The notes: generated by a model not told the origin, from the letters alone. DNA of 64,000 bases from Axinella damicornis (GCA_963931865.1 OZ007517.1:3786164-3850163), one strand, 5' to 3'. Counted from the stretch's first letter, positions 15,301 to 25,195 are shown. Made by a program: numbers and translations.

Positions 15301-18284
15301 ACAGCACGTCTTCCCTCTGTTGTAGCACTGCTCTGGTTACAGATTTCCTCAAACTGGTTCTGATAGAGAGAAGTTATGTTATCCATTAGCAGGTTAAGAA
15401 GGGCCCATTTCTTGTATTGTCAATGGGATGCGTAGAGATCATGCTCAGTATGTAACTCACTTGGGAAGCAGCAGTGAAACCACTGGTTTATGATCACTTA
15501 TGGCAGCAAGGATGACTGGAGTACGCCCCTCACCATCCTGAACATCAACATCTGCACCCTTCTCCAGCAGTATGTTTGTGAGCTGCTCATTACCTCTTCT
15601 AGCACTGATGTGAATAGGAGTCTCTCCATTCTTGTTCGCAGCATGAACATTCGCATTCTTCTTGATCAGAAAATTCACAACATTTAGAGACGTATCCCAG
15701 TTCATACATGCAATGTGGAGCGGGGTGTTATTTTTGAGAGTTTGAGCCTCAAGCACTTCTTCGAAATCCATTTGCTCTTCAAAAGCCTTCACAGTCATCA
15801 ACAGGTTGTTTTGGCATGCACAATGCAGTGCAGTAAATCCATTACAATCTTGGGCATGTACAATTTCAGGATCCAGATTTAGCAACTGCTTCACAATCCT
15901 AAGAGCCAAGAATATAAATATATACAGCTTAATTAATCGTACAAGTAAACCTTAATTATTAGCAAAGTACTTACTGATGATGTCCATTCTCAGCTGCCAA
16001 GTGCAGAGGAGTTTGCTGTTTGGCATTTAGTGGATCCCACTTGATGTCAAACTCCTGCTCTAATATCAATTCCATAAGTTCAGCTTTACCAGTACTTGCA
16101 GCTATATGCAATATAGTATTGCCCTCTCGATCCTTGCAATCTGAGTACAGATGTCTTCCAGAGGAGCTTTTTGCAATGAGCTAGAGAACACCAGAACAAG
16201 AGCATAGGAGTGGAGCCAAAGAATGAAAAAAAGACCAAAACACACTTAGGGCAATATGAAATGTGTTCACAGTTGCTCACTTACCCTCAGAAAATTCAGA
16301 CTGGGTTTATCACACAAATATGCAGCATGGAATAATGTTTTCTGTACAGCAGCAATATTTCCTTCCATCATTTCCCTCAGCAACGTATCATTTTCCCAAG
16401 CTGCAGCTACCATCAATGGTGTATAATTCGTGTTGTCAAATGCACCTGCGTCAGCTCCACTAAAGAATTGACATGTATAACATCAGATTAACAACTCATG
16501 CAAGCAAGGTTCAGCACATAGAAGCATGAGTGGCGAGGGAGGAGAAGAAATGCTTACCTTTTAAGAAGTTCAGTAACAATTTCTGGATGATCTCCACAGT
16601 GTTTTGCAGCAAGATGCAGTGGTGTTCTCCCATTTTCATCTGGAGTATTTACCTCATCAGGGTATGCGCAGAGGAGAACTTTGACTACATCAATGTACCC
16701 TTTCTGTACAGCGATATGAATTGGAGTGATTCCATCTTTCACGGCTTTAAGTTTAGCCTTATGTTTCACAAGTGTCTCAACAACCCTAAGGATAGAGAAC
16801 ACAAACACCTGTAACTGACAATACGTAGCAAATATGTAAGAGTTTGTAGTGCCTCCTGTAGAAGGGCTGACAAAGCTCACACTACCAACATGCCCCATCC
16901 GGTTTCTGCACATTCTCTATGGAGATCAGACAAAGTCCTAGCAGCACGACTGAGTTTTGATGCATTTGATTCTTTTGGTTGTTGCATAGCTACGAATGAA
17001 CTCACTCCACTTTTCCAGCTTTAATTGCAAAATGAAGAGGAGTTTCTGAATTTTCATTCTCAGCATCAATCATCGTCTTCGATAACTGGAAGGAATGATG
17101 TGGTGACACAAGATACAAACACTATCCACACAATCTGTACCTTCATACATATACAGTACCTGGATCAACAGCCTAACAAATTGTTGGTCTCCATCACGTG
17201 CAGCAATGTGCAATAGTGAGTTCCCCTTTTCATCTGTGATGCTGCAATACCTGCTTCCTCCTTCACTGGAGAGAACCTGCATTTAATTCCAGAGTAGAGA
17301 GAGAGGTTTCCACAGGACATCCTTTACTTGATTTGAGTAAAATGTGCCTGATAGGGAGTAGTCTACAATCCTTCATGGTACTGTCATAAGATATCTCAAA
17401 ATGGGTTCCAAGTGTCTTGAACAGAATCTACAATCCACGATTTTACCAGCAACAACACTGTGGAGTGATAGTATTAGCAGCAGGACAAGTGGCTGGTTGG
17501 ATTCATATTGCCTTGTAAAGGCACTTGCTATGTACTGATTTAAGATCTGTCCTAAACCACCCTTTTCCAAATTTAGTTGTAGCCATAACAACAATAATAA
17601 TGAGCTACTGCATGTTACCGGTCATGAATTTATGTTGCAAACCAAGTCATACCTCAAATATGGTTTTCATATTTCGAGTTAAACCACCACACAGTTCAAT
17701 GAGATCTTCAGCATTTTTCGTCTTCCATACCCTGCAAGTGGCTGCACTCTGAAGGGATGAGCCAAGATCACCACCCCTGCAAAGTGATGTACACAAGTTG
17801 GAACACAGTAGGTCCCATTCACAGGATAATATCATCCAACAACAAACTACCTTTCCAAAAGAAATTTGACAAAGTCATTCCTTCTTTGATGTAGTCTAGC
17901 TGCATAGCAGAGTGGTGTGAGCCCATTGGAATCAGGCATGTTAATATTGCACTTGGCTTTATTCCCATAAGGTTCTGCATCTAGCAGGAGCCGTGCTGCT
18001 TCCAGATTGCCATGTCTGGATGCAATATGGAGAGGTGTCTGCCCAATGTCACTTTTTGGGCTGATTTGGACACCATTTTGCTTCAGCAACAGTTCCAAAA
18101 TGTTAAGTTCACCAGTGTAACACGCCTTGTGAAGTGGAGTTTCACCTGTACTGTCAGTGACATTCACATCAGTGTCTGGCTTCTGGAGAAACAACTCAAC
18201 TGCATCTATGTATCCCATAGTACATAATGCACAGAGTGTAGGGCCGAGATCTGCGATTGAGTGTTCTTCATTGTACAGGAACAT
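15..18284 (-). CDS. Giant modular ankyrin-repeat protein gene, 36 exons seen, 3' end outside window
   Basis: A chain of 36 minus-strand exons, each with a visible AG acceptor and GT donor, joins in one frame for 8726 nt (about 2900 codons) and exits at the left edge. Exon ends carry ankyrin signatures of the type TPLHLAxxxG. Phases recur: A exons begin and end in phase 2, B exons go from phase 2 to 0, C exons from 0 to 2. The first visible exon opens at an ATG at 18284 with an in-frame TAA directly upstream, so this may be the true start, though an upstream exon cannot be excluded. No stop was found within the window. Ankyrin repeats are protein-binding scaffolds; no enzymatic or membrane domain is visible, so the partner is unknown. 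It might be several transcripts from one locus, but continuous phase favours one gene. Exons are listed by unit in the next entries. Confidence 0.8.
1094..2310 (-). CDS. Ankyrin unit 10
   Basis: Exons: A 1891-2310 (420 nt), B 1365-1539 (175 nt), C 1094-1293 (200 nt). A has TPLHLACLNGHIEV, TPLHLACTGGNND, TPLHIAVHCGHM and TPLHYAARKNN. The intron before B is filled by a CA repeat (minus strand) that reaches the acceptor AG. Confidence 0.8.
1541..1771. repeat. (GT)n/(CA)n microsatellite within intron
   Basis: Long imperfect GT array on the plus strand. On the gene strand it is CA-rich and runs directly into the acceptor of the unit 10 B exon. The open frames over it (Cys/Val or His/Thr runs) are translation artefacts. 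Confidence 0.95.
2379..4159 (-). CDS. Ankyrin unit 9
   Basis: Exons: A 3722-4159 (438 nt), B 2669-2846 (178 nt), C 2379-2578 (200 nt). The A-B intron (2847-3721) is 875 bases and contains a 27-base C run. C has the recurring opening FLITDTEYG and the ending TPMHLAAEEGHPE. Confidence 0.8.
3352..3378. repeat. Poly-C tract
   Basis: 27 consecutive C in the intron 2847-3721 of the ankyrin gene. Nothing else was recognised in that intron. Confidence 0.95.
4230..5202 (-). CDS. Ankyrin unit 8
   Basis: Exons: A 4771-5202 (432 nt), B 4528-4699 (172 nt), C 4230-4429 (200 nt). B begins GAILSAENSDSLTPVL and ends NYEILE before GTAAGG. A contains TPLHCACQQGDLEV, TPLHLSCRSRSIQ, TPLHIATQCGYIKV and TPLHYAAEGNSTD. 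Confidence 0.78.
5271..7391 (-). CDS. Ankyrin unit 7
   Basis: Exons: A 6945-7391 (447 nt), B 6701-6878 (178 nt), C 5271-5473 (203 nt). The B-C intron (5474-6700) is about 1.2 kb and holds a KDZ transposase relic and a cluster of short palindromes. C carries NTLLHAAAVRGNVKA and AIHLAALKGHAR. Confidence 0.8.
5935..6150 (-). pseudogene. KDZ-type transposase relic in ankyrin intron
   Basis: One frame (about 6140-6045) reads LTPGIFTCRHGICCGFEVM and ESPRHSFDSF. The next frame (about 6040-5950) reads RDTKFLVDRFHW, a stop, then RHIGCSR. Together these match the conserved His-Gly-Gly-Phe and VDRFHWxxHxGCS blocks I associate with the Kyakuja-Dileera-Zisupton transposase superfamily. A frameshift and an in-frame stop make it a dead fragment. 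Same strand as the host gene. Confidence 0.6.
6355..6545. repeat. Cluster of CATCCAAAATTGGATG-type palindromes
   Basis: Near or exact copies of a 16-base palindrome at about 6357, 6417 and 6494 (the last as CATCCAATTTTGGATG), plus decayed copies near 6390 and 6530, in the long intron of unit 7. Probably part of a small foldback element. Confidence 0.55.
7465..8459 (-). CDS. Ankyrin unit 6
   Basis: Exons: A 8031-8459 (429 nt), B 7783-7957 (175 nt), C 7465-7682 (218 nt). A carries TPMHLACRNGHYEV, TPLHVACKCSHKN, SPVHLAVRDGFTD and TPLHYAGELCHN. C ends with TPAHVAAEYNYSK. All three junctions keep the frame. Confidence 0.8.
8580..9816 (-). CDS. Ankyrin unit 5
   Basis: Exons: A 9379-9816, B 9127-9277, C1 8869-9009, C2 8580-8674. 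Same four-exon layout as unit 3, with C split. A has TALHCACQDN, TPLHIACMNG and AIHISASRG motifs. The total, 825 nt, is a multiple of 3. C2 is too short to stand out as an open frame; it is supported by flanking splice sites and the APLHLAAEYGHLR peptide. Confidence 0.78.
9888..10906 (-). CDS. Ankyrin unit 4
   Basis: Exons: A 10469-10906 (438 nt), B 10196-10370 (175 nt), C 9888-10093 (206 nt). A contains [42 protein letters not shown] and TPLHLAAKHCGDH. B starts GADVGAFDNTNYTPLMVAAA. Unit 2 is its close copy. A 2.85 kb intron containing a foldback element separates it from unit 3. Confidence 0.8.
11413..13365. mobile_element. Long foldback (inverted-repeat) element in ankyrin intron
   Basis: The ends mirror each other: ATGCATGGCACAGAAAGCAG near 11413-11435 and its complement near 13340-13365, followed inward by CTTCCACAATTTAATCAATG on both sides. 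Arms continue through GATCGATTTTGGCCATTGA subrepeats (11510-11660; 12690-12800 and 13140-13290) and an inner pair (11690-11960 versus 12420-12625). The right arm is longer because part of it is duplicated. No transposase frame was seen; target duplication not resolved. Confidence 0.75.
13760..15898 (-). CDS. Ankyrin unit 3
   Basis: Exons: A 15461-15898, B 15212-15359, C1 14921-15055, C2 13760-13857. A carries four repeats, ending VVSLLLPK. B here is not ankyrin-like (RLLGTSSESHILIKEV). C1 has NTPLHFAAIYGHHE and C2 has TPLHQAAERGHLQ. The C1-C2 intron is about 1.06 kb, compared with 194 bases in the paralogous unit 5, so material has been inserted. The unit pairs with unit 5. Confidence 0.75.
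14789..14870. repeat. Short direct duplication in intron
   Basis: A segment of about 34 bases containing CACAGCGAAACAAATCAATA is repeated back to back just upstream of unit 3 C1. The rest of the intron 13858-14920 shows nothing recognisable. Confidence 0.7.
15975..16785 (-). CDS. Ankyrin unit 2 (A exon shortened)
   Basis: Exons: A 16558-16785, B 16285-16459, C 15975-16180. Its introns and exons are near-identical to unit 4, but exon A is 228 nt instead of 438. Exactly 210 nt (70 codons, about two ankyrin repeats) are missing from its 5' part while the acceptor context (CTATCCTTAG) is kept. The deletion is in frame. Confidence 0.75.
17006..18284 (-). CDS. Ankyrin unit 1 (possible N-terminus)
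   Basis: Exons: A 17851-18284, B 17653-17776, C1 17160-17276, C2 17006-17085. Exon A carries about four ankyrin repeats with TPLHKACYTG and TPLHIASRHG motifs. B is shorter than in other units (124 versus about 175 nt) and starts RGGDLG. C is split in two by an intron. The ATG at 18284 is preceded by TAA in frame, and no acceptor in the correct phase 2 was seen nearby, unlike all other A exons, so this is the best candidate for the start of the protein. Confidence 0.65.
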
Positions 18285-18520
18285 TTACCATCAAGGGTGT
18301 GTGCGTATATGTCAACATGTGTACATTGCATCCATCAATCTTTGAATGGTATACTTACTTACTGATGACGTAAATTAACAAGGTGGAGTAATGATACTCG
18401 TCTGTGGGCCCACTCAACCTTCAGCTTTTTGTACCAATTTGACATAGTTATTAAGAACAAACATATCCAGGTACGTAGCTAATATTCTAAGACATGGTGG
18501 AATCAACGTGTAGCATCATT

Positions 18521-18594
18521 AGCTTCTCATTCCCAGGCCTCCACACAGATTTCATCTTGCAGCCGAGCTGGGCGGAGGCCTAGGAACGAGGCTA
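18521..18594. mobile_element. TAGCCTCGTTCCCAGGC-family MITE, short copy
   Basis: TTCTCATTCCCAGGCC at the left and GGCCTAGGAACGAGGCTA at the right enclose a short decayed stem. It is a degenerate member of the family defined at 26121-26579. Confidence 0.7.
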
Positions 18595-18998
18595 TAACAT
18601 CATGTTGTGCCTACTTGCTACTGTACCTCAAGTGAGCATAAGTAAAGGGATTGAGCAGACCATATCACTGAAAAATTATTAAAGGATTCTCTTGGTTGCA
18701 TCAGTTTCTGGCTTCTGTTTTGTTCCAGCTTGGCTCCCCCAGCTTGGCTTCTACTTTGCATCTACTTCAGCGTGAGCATTACGATCAAGGGTACGTTTGT
18801 CACTGGTTGGTGGAGGTTTATGCTACACTTGCCGACGTCATATATAGAATGGCCTAAGATTGCCATCCAGCAGTCAGATATCATGACTCCTTCGTCTCTG
18901 CTTAGTAACTTCTCTGTGTCTGTGAGGCAGATATAGAGGCGTTAGACTTCTTCCCGAGTGGATCGCACCCAGAGCGACAGCATCTTTTTTCTTTCTCC

Positions 18999-19036
18999 AT
19001 GTGAGAAACCACAAGGTAGAGTGGCTAACAAGATGA
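18999..19036 (-). mobile_element. SINE 3' end fragment
   Basis: GAGAAACCAC followed by GTAGAGTGGCTAAC matches the non-tRNA end of the SINE at 22228-22538. Only the tail portion is present. The surroundings (18595-19837) show no other recognisable feature. Confidence 0.55.
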
Positions 19037-19837
19037 GGGTAGGGCTCAAAGAAAGCTCAACAACCTCCATCAACATGTGACAGCCCCATGGAGAAACTGA
19101 AGATCAGTGAAAAATGAGTTAATCATGATCATTGAGACCCAGGGGCTTCCCCACACACTGCACAAGTGCAAGTGCATGTCATTGATCGTTAGTACGAGTA
19201 AATATGCCCACTAGAGTGCATTGACCTCAGGGCATTACATTGAAACATGCAACAAAATTTAGCAGGATTTAATGCTTTTCATTGTGCCAATACTGTTGTA
19301 ATGCTTACTGCACTTGTGTTGTCTTTGCATAACCAATTTCCTTCGGACTTGGTTATATCAAGACACATATCCCAGTTACGATGGTTTTAGGGGTGTTTTA
19401 AAACGTATACATACCTACAAGTTTATGCCCTGGAGTAGAATTAGCTATAATTCATAGTACTGACAGTAAATTATACAGAAGACAGTGATAGTATCATGCA
19501 TGGACTTTGATACAAGCGATACTTTTGATAGTTTCGTTCCAGTCTACTGCTCATCGCTCACAAAGTGTTGGAACCGCTTGCTGCTATTCGGTGTTGTTGG
19601 TGCGACGGCGGCCGACAACTGCGGTTCATGTGCAAGTCCAGCCTTTTTTACAGCAGTCCATCAAGTCTGGAAGCCCGAGACAGGTGGGTTCTCCGCATAA
19701 AGCCATCTGCTCACTTTCAGTCGCTCTCTACAACCGCTAACTCCGTTACTATGCATTGGCTAGTTCAAACGGTTTCTAGCTGATTCGACCAATTGTATGC
19801 GCTTAGGCGCGTGGGCACCACGCCATGGGACATATAT

Positions 19838-19910
19838 GGAGTATACAGTCCCTTAGCCCTCAGGGCTGCGCCCCTCGGACTCGCGGGACTGTATACTCCA
19901 TACAGCACTG
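19838..19910. repeat. Hairpin
   Basis: TATGGAGTATACAGTCCC and its complement GGGACTGTATACTCCATA flank a GC-rich loop that is itself partly palindromic. Likely a small MITE. Confidence 0.7.
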
Positions 19911-20439
19911 ACTGCCATGCCTTATCCTTATGTATTACAAGGAATCCGTCTTGCTGCTCTACCAGTGTCCTAGCTAGCTGTCGTGGGCTAGAGATTACAA
20001 TGAACGTTAGTCACAGTAATTACATTCGATTCCTACATAGACTGTCATATGTTGGGGCGAGCCTGAGTGAGGTCCACTGTAGAGTGAAGTATATTCTCGC
20101 AATATTCTTGTCCTGTTTGTAACATGCACATGTGTCATACCATAAATACACTCTTCTGCAAACAACGGAGACTTCATTGTGTAATGTGTCAATTCAACGC
20201 ATCCACTTGCAATAAAGAGTGCTGTGGTTTATACATGTATGCCCAGACCGCTCCAAGATAGTTTGTGGTAAATCATGAGCTACTACGCTGAACGAAGACC
20301 GCATCAGAGGATCGAGAGCAGAAGATCACCAGAGGAGCAACTCTTCATATTTATGCGTACATTTGTACATGTTAGGGTAGTCACACTCACACTATTCTCA
20401 GTGCATAGTTAAGGGGTGTCTTTGATGTATAATATTATA

Positions 20440-20812
20440 TCATAGTTGCCAAGTGTCCCGGAACGTCCGGGACAGTCCCGGAATTCTTTGTCTTGTCCCC
20501 TGTCCCGTACGGAAGGTGCTTTGTCCCGGAAAAAATAGCAATAGGCCTGTTCTCGTTCCCAGGCTTATTGCATGCAGTTTGGGAACGGAAATTAGTGCTG
20601 CTGCAACGCTGACAGCGCCCGAGTTGAGGACTGTACCTGTACAAAGAAGCCAAGGAGGGAATGCCATTCGTGGATGGAGGAGTTTCCAGGTATTCAACGA
20701 AGTGTACGTGTACCTGTGCAGCTGTGCGGTGCATGCTTTGATCGCTGCATTTCTCACGGCACCATTCAACCAAGTGTCCCTGAAGTTGCATTTGAAAACT
20801 TGGCAACTATGA
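20440..20812. mobile_element. MITE with TCATAGTTGCCAAGT termini
   Basis: Terminal inverted repeats TCATAGTTGCCAAGT and ACTTGGCAACTATGA enclose 373 bases. The flanks are TA-rich, so a TA or TATA duplication is possible but ambiguous. Open frames across it on both strands have no recognisable protein. Confidence 0.8.
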
Positions 20813-21699
20813 TATATAGTGTCCTACCTTAGTAGTGTGCATGATTTGTCAATGTATTCTGATTGAAACTGAATCTAACCACATGCTTAATTACATCATA
20901 TCATGCCAATAGTTAAGACCAGTGTTACCATCTCAGCTCCCTTGTTGAACACTTAGCTACGTAAGCTCTAGGCACGCATGTAGTAAGCATTTCATTGACT
21001 TCCGTAAGTGGATAATGACAGGCAGGCTTCTGGATGGTTAATTGATTTTTCCCACTTGCTGTCAATGACAATCAAATAGTTGAAGTGAACAGTACACAAA
21101 CGCAAAGGCTCATGAATGGGGCCAGTTAGCTAAAGCAAACTGAGTGGTACAACCCCAAAGTACACATAGCTAACTCAAAAAACCTACCCGACAGATTTCC
21201 ATACAGCAAGATGTCCTACGAGGCATGCAGCCACTCAAGATATGGCCAGTGGGATTGTGGATGGAGTCACAACTCCTGAGAAATATTACCACGATCTACC
21301 TACAAGGCAGACAGATGAAGCCCTAATAAGGTCAAGAATTCCAAAGCCCACACATTCCATATAGTTCACTCACTCCATATGCAGCCATACCAACAAAAAA
21401 GGGCTGAAAGACATAAGATAGGTGACCACGCCCATCATTCGATCTTCCCAACAAAAGAACCCGTAAGTACCGCACTGTGGAAAAATGAACCTAAGTCCTT
21501 GGCCTTAACTGCAACGAGTTGTACATATTGGGATGTATAGGTCTATGTAGTACCTTTTGCTCACTCCCTTTTCATGCACATCCTTTTGAATGAATGTCCA
21601 AAGTAAACGAGATGCCAATGGAGGCCAAATGGATCCCAAAGAGCAGGGTAAGTTTGCGGCTGGACTGCAAAAATTAGAACTTGGGATCTATCCATATAT

Positions 21700-22140
21700 T
21701 ATACTATACTTAGGCTATTCTAACCAATCAGGTTACAGTATTTGCGGGAAATAACGGGTCATATATCCCGCGGCCGGCTGTGCGCGCATACTGTAAGCGA
21801 TCGCGTGCACGAGAAAGCAAAGAGCTAGCTTTGTTAGTCTAGCCAAGTTCTCATGACTTTACTGCTGCCTCAGTCAAGTATCACGGATGCCTCTGCCACT
21901 GATCGGTGAGTGCCTACACCACAGTATCTATGTCTACACAGTGTACTGACCTTAGAATAGCCTAAGCATAGTTGTATCCCTGGCCAGCGGGATATAAGAC
22001 CCGTTATATCCCGCGGGAGAGGTCAGTGCTTGAGTGGAGCCGAGGAAGTGCCGAGGGCGAAGCCTGAGGCACTTCCGAGGCGGAACCTATACTTATATCC
22101 CGCTGGCCAGGGAATCCGATATAACCTATACATAGTATGG
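21700..22140. mobile_element. Nested inverted-repeat element
   Basis: Outer arms: TACTTAGGCTATTCTAA near 21707 versus TTAGAATAGCCTAAGCA near 21953. A second palindrome: CCCTGGCCAGCGGGATATA near 21979 versus TATATCCCGCTGGCCAGGG near 22095. A third pairs ACGGGTCATATATCCCGC with ACCCGTTATATCCCGCGG. The copies overlap, suggesting insertion of one foldback into another. 20813-21699 holds nothing recognised. Confidence 0.6.
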
Positions 22141-22227
22141 TTGATACGTGTATCTCATGCTTCTGAAAACGAGCAGTAGTAGCTAGATTGACCATGCCCT
22201 ATATTTTCACAATATGCGAGTTCCATT

Positions 22228-22538
22228 GTATTTATTTTATTTATTTTTATTTTATGAGAAACCACCATGTAGAGTGGCTAACGAGGTAACCGGAATAGCA
22301 TGAATGCTAATATTAACCAGTACCCCGGGACCAACGGCTTTACATCCCTTCCGAAGGATGCGGTGTGAACTGTAACACGTGAAAACACCTTCAAGAACAC
22401 ACCTACTCATTTTTAAGGGTAGAGCTGAGTCAACTCCTAGGAGAGAAAGAAAATCTCTCCTATGGCAATGGTGGGATTCGAACCTGCAACCTTTAGATTA
22501 GCAGTCGGATGCTTTAACCGCTAGGCCACCAGCCACCC
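22228..22538 (-). mobile_element. tRNA-derived SINE
   Basis: Read on the minus strand, 22537-22470 is tRNA-like: A box TGGCCTAGCGG, anticodon loop CTGCTAA and B box GGTTCGAATCC, closest in look to tRNA-Ser(GCT) but without a proper long variable arm or acceptor stem. A 200-base unrelated body follows, then an AT-rich tail (plus-strand TATTTATTTTATTTATTTTT). The architecture is that of a tRNA-headed SINE rather than a working tRNA. Confidence 0.8.
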
Positions 22539-22642
22539 CTAATATATAGTATGAGCATCTACGCTGCTCCATTGTGCCACAGGTTGCAACACTACTGTCT
22601 GAAGAGCTGAAGGAGGTGGGGAGTAGGGTTTGGTTGATGGGA

Positions 22643-22661
22643 GGGGGGGGGGGGGGGGGGG
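22643..22661. repeat. Poly-G tract
   Basis: 19 consecutive G. The flanking 22539-23289 has no supported gene. Confidence 0.9.
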
Positions 22662-23289
22662 TTATAGGCTCAGTTGGATGTTTCTGTTGATAGAGCTGCT
22701 AGTCAAGTTCAGACATCACAGGTTACACCACTCTACATGGCATCTCCAGTGAGACAGCTCCCGTCATTTCAATGTGTTGGTTGTGCTGAAGACACCCACC
22801 TTCAGGTTGAAGGTGTGGATTTGTGGTTTGATTTGTGAGATGAGCATTTCGGAGATAGTATACCTAGCAAATCTAAGTGGGCAGTTTCTCTTAACATGGA
22901 ACTGAAGGAGAGAGGTAATACCCCTGTCTCTCAACCAATATGTCAGAGAGGTAACCCTTCCAACAGGTACATACTTGCTCTTCCGAATTCTGACTGTGCT
23001 TTCCGTGGGTAAACTCAATTAGATGCGCGAAAGATTGATTTCCATGTAAACCTTACATTGGAGAATATCAGTGGTTTATCCTCATTTGTGAACTTGCCCC
23101 TGATACTATGTTGCTAGCCTGATAGCCTCACAGTGTGAAAATCTTTTCTCTCTGTCAGTAAACACAATGTTTATTATTCTGAACCATTCATGTGCTTTCA
23201 CTAATTTATACATAATTATCCCTATAAGGCTTATACACAGGGGTGGTGGAACAGGTCCGGCAGACCCAGCGACCTCCGGACCAATGATT

Positions 23290-23312
23290 GGGGGGGGGGG
23301 GGGGGGGGGGGG
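23290..23312. repeat. Poly-G tract
   Basis: 23 consecutive G. Confidence 0.9.
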
Positions 23313-23579
23313 ATGTCCTGAGACCTCTACAATAGCACTACACTAATCATGCACAAACAACCACTTCCTAATAGCAGTAACTATATTTCAGCCGGAATTA
23401 CTCATGAACATTCATTACCTGCAGCATCGCCAACAAGAGTGCTTTCCAACGTTGCTGACTGCTGTGGTGAAGCAACATTACAGTCATGAACAATCAAAAC
23501 TGACAAAAACCAGGTATTAAGGATACTCTGGCAAAGTAAAAAGTTGCGTATTATGTCTACATATTGTGTATACATTTGG

Positions 23580-23643
23580 ACTGGAACGTGAGACCTCCCC
23601 TGAATACCAGTCAGGTTATCTTACCACTAAACCATTGGTCCCA
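23580..23643 (-). mobile_element. tRNA-like SINE head, degenerate
   Basis: On the minus strand it reads TGGTTTAGTGGTAAGATAAC (A-box-like) then CTGACTGGTATTCAGGGG and a decayed B box. It shares the CTGACTGG..TTCAGGGG core with 49351-49418, so both belong to one tRNA-derived family. Confidence 0.5.
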
Positions 23644-23900
23644 TGAGCAGCACACAAACTGCATATACATAGACAATATGCTTGAATAGGCAACCCCTTC
23701 ATGCAAGATGACGGCTTCTACCTGGTTTCAATCATGCCCACAATCCTCTAGCTTATTCAGTAACAGAGAATCGGATGGAGACCTCCAACTGCAGTTTGTT
23801 TTGCCATCTGCCCAGTGACTTATTGGTAAGATGATCAATTAGTATTCAAGACATGCTGGCCTGAAATCATAGGTGGTCCCAGAAATTCTGTCAAATTGGT

Positions 23901-23924
23901 TTCTCTCTCTCTCTCTCTCTCTCT
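23901..23924. repeat. (CT)n microsatellite
   Basis: About 12 CT units. Confidence 0.9.
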
Positions 23925-24473
23925 AGATTGAAACGAAGATTAGTTGTCATAACTACACAATGGTTACCCAGGGAGTTGTAGACTATCTGTGGTCACCTGA
24001 TGTGGGTGACTGTGTACACATGTAGGTAGTATACGGGACTGGATAGTACCATAAGCAGAGCTGCTCTGTGTCCACACCATCCACTCCCCATGCAAGTCTG
24101 TGGTGGGACCAGTTCCACTTTGAACTTTCGTACTAAATTTTGGCTTTTTGGGTGAATCTCCTGCATAGAGGAGTATCTGTGTAGTCCACACAGGAACAGT
24201 GAAGTGGTCCCACAACGGACTCAAACAGGCGAGCAGATGGTGTAATCATGGAACACCTTTGCTGATGATGGTGCATGTCCATCCAGTCCCATATCAACTA
24301 TAAGGCAACCGGACAGGACTCTCGCCCAGATCATTCTACAAGCATAAACTGTGTTAGCAAAACAGCAACAGAGTGCACATTCCAGCTTTGGGAGACACTA
24401 AAATCTCTTTCACGATCAGGTAAACCGAGATACTCTAAACATGGGGAGGTGTATTACTGCATGATTATGTCAG

Positions 24474-24898
24474 CATAGGCGGTTTCAGGGTCAAAAAGTT
24501 ACCTGGGCAAGAGTTATAATTACACGCTGCCGAAGGCAGTGTATAGAGACGTAAACCTTTCGCCTTCACTTTTCAGTTATCAGGGTGGGCTCTCGTGGCA
24601 CCTTCGTGCTTTGCACTGCAAGTTCCAGATGTACAAGTATTGATGCTGCAGAGAGGGATGTTGAGTTAGTTACTCTATTTGGAGTGTAATTCAGTCAGTG
24701 GACACACCCACCATTCTGGTGAAGGGGTGGGGCTACAGCCCCCAAAGCCGGCCCCCGGCCCCTTCCCTAAATTTGTAGTGTGCATCAAATAGGGACGAGT
24801 TGTTAATACCGCTAGCAGCCAGGAACAGTGCAGCTCACAAGCTTGTAAGTAATAACTAAGATCAGCCTGATTTTTACCTGGGCCTGAAACCGCCTATG
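24474..24898. mobile_element. hAT-like MITE with 8-bp target duplication
   Basis: Perfect 16-base terminal inverted repeats CATAGGCGGTTTCAGG and CCTGAAACCGCCTATG bound 425 bases. They are flanked by exact 8-base direct repeats TATGTCAG at 24466-24473 and 24899-24906. An 8-bp duplication with short inverted ends is the hAT superfamily signature. It has no coding capacity and is therefore non-autonomous. Confidence 0.88.
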
Positions 24899-25195
24899 TA
24901 TGTCAGTCATGTGACCCTAAGCTTAAGACACCCCACCTTACAGATGTTCCCTGGATGTCAGTGAGGTGATCAGGGCCAGCTGGTTCATTGATTGTTTAAC
25001 ACAATTAGCATCTAATCCCAAAGTAAACTTCTCATTATCACTGGCTATTCAGCTCCTCTGCAACCAGGGTAACCACCGTAACCAGGGTAACAAGTAGTAG
25101 TATTCAATACAGCCTTACCTTGTGGTTGCAGAGATGCACCCTGTGGGTTATAAATAACACATGGTTACTACTAATGGCTAAGTAAATGGTGATTG

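Larger units (their letters stand above)
13760..16785 (-). repeat. Segmental duplication, copy 2 (units 2-3)
   Basis: Copy of 8580-10906 with a 210-nt in-frame deletion in its first exon and extra intron sequence at about 13900-14800. High intron identity means the duplication is recent relative to the other units. Confidence 0.85.

Noticed and set aside
20435..20812. Open frames of 109-123 codons on both strands
   Set aside because: They lie exactly within a MITE and have no protein-like features.
22470..22537. Functional tRNA-Ser gene
   Set aside because: Acceptor stem does not pair and the variable arm is wrong; it heads a SINE.
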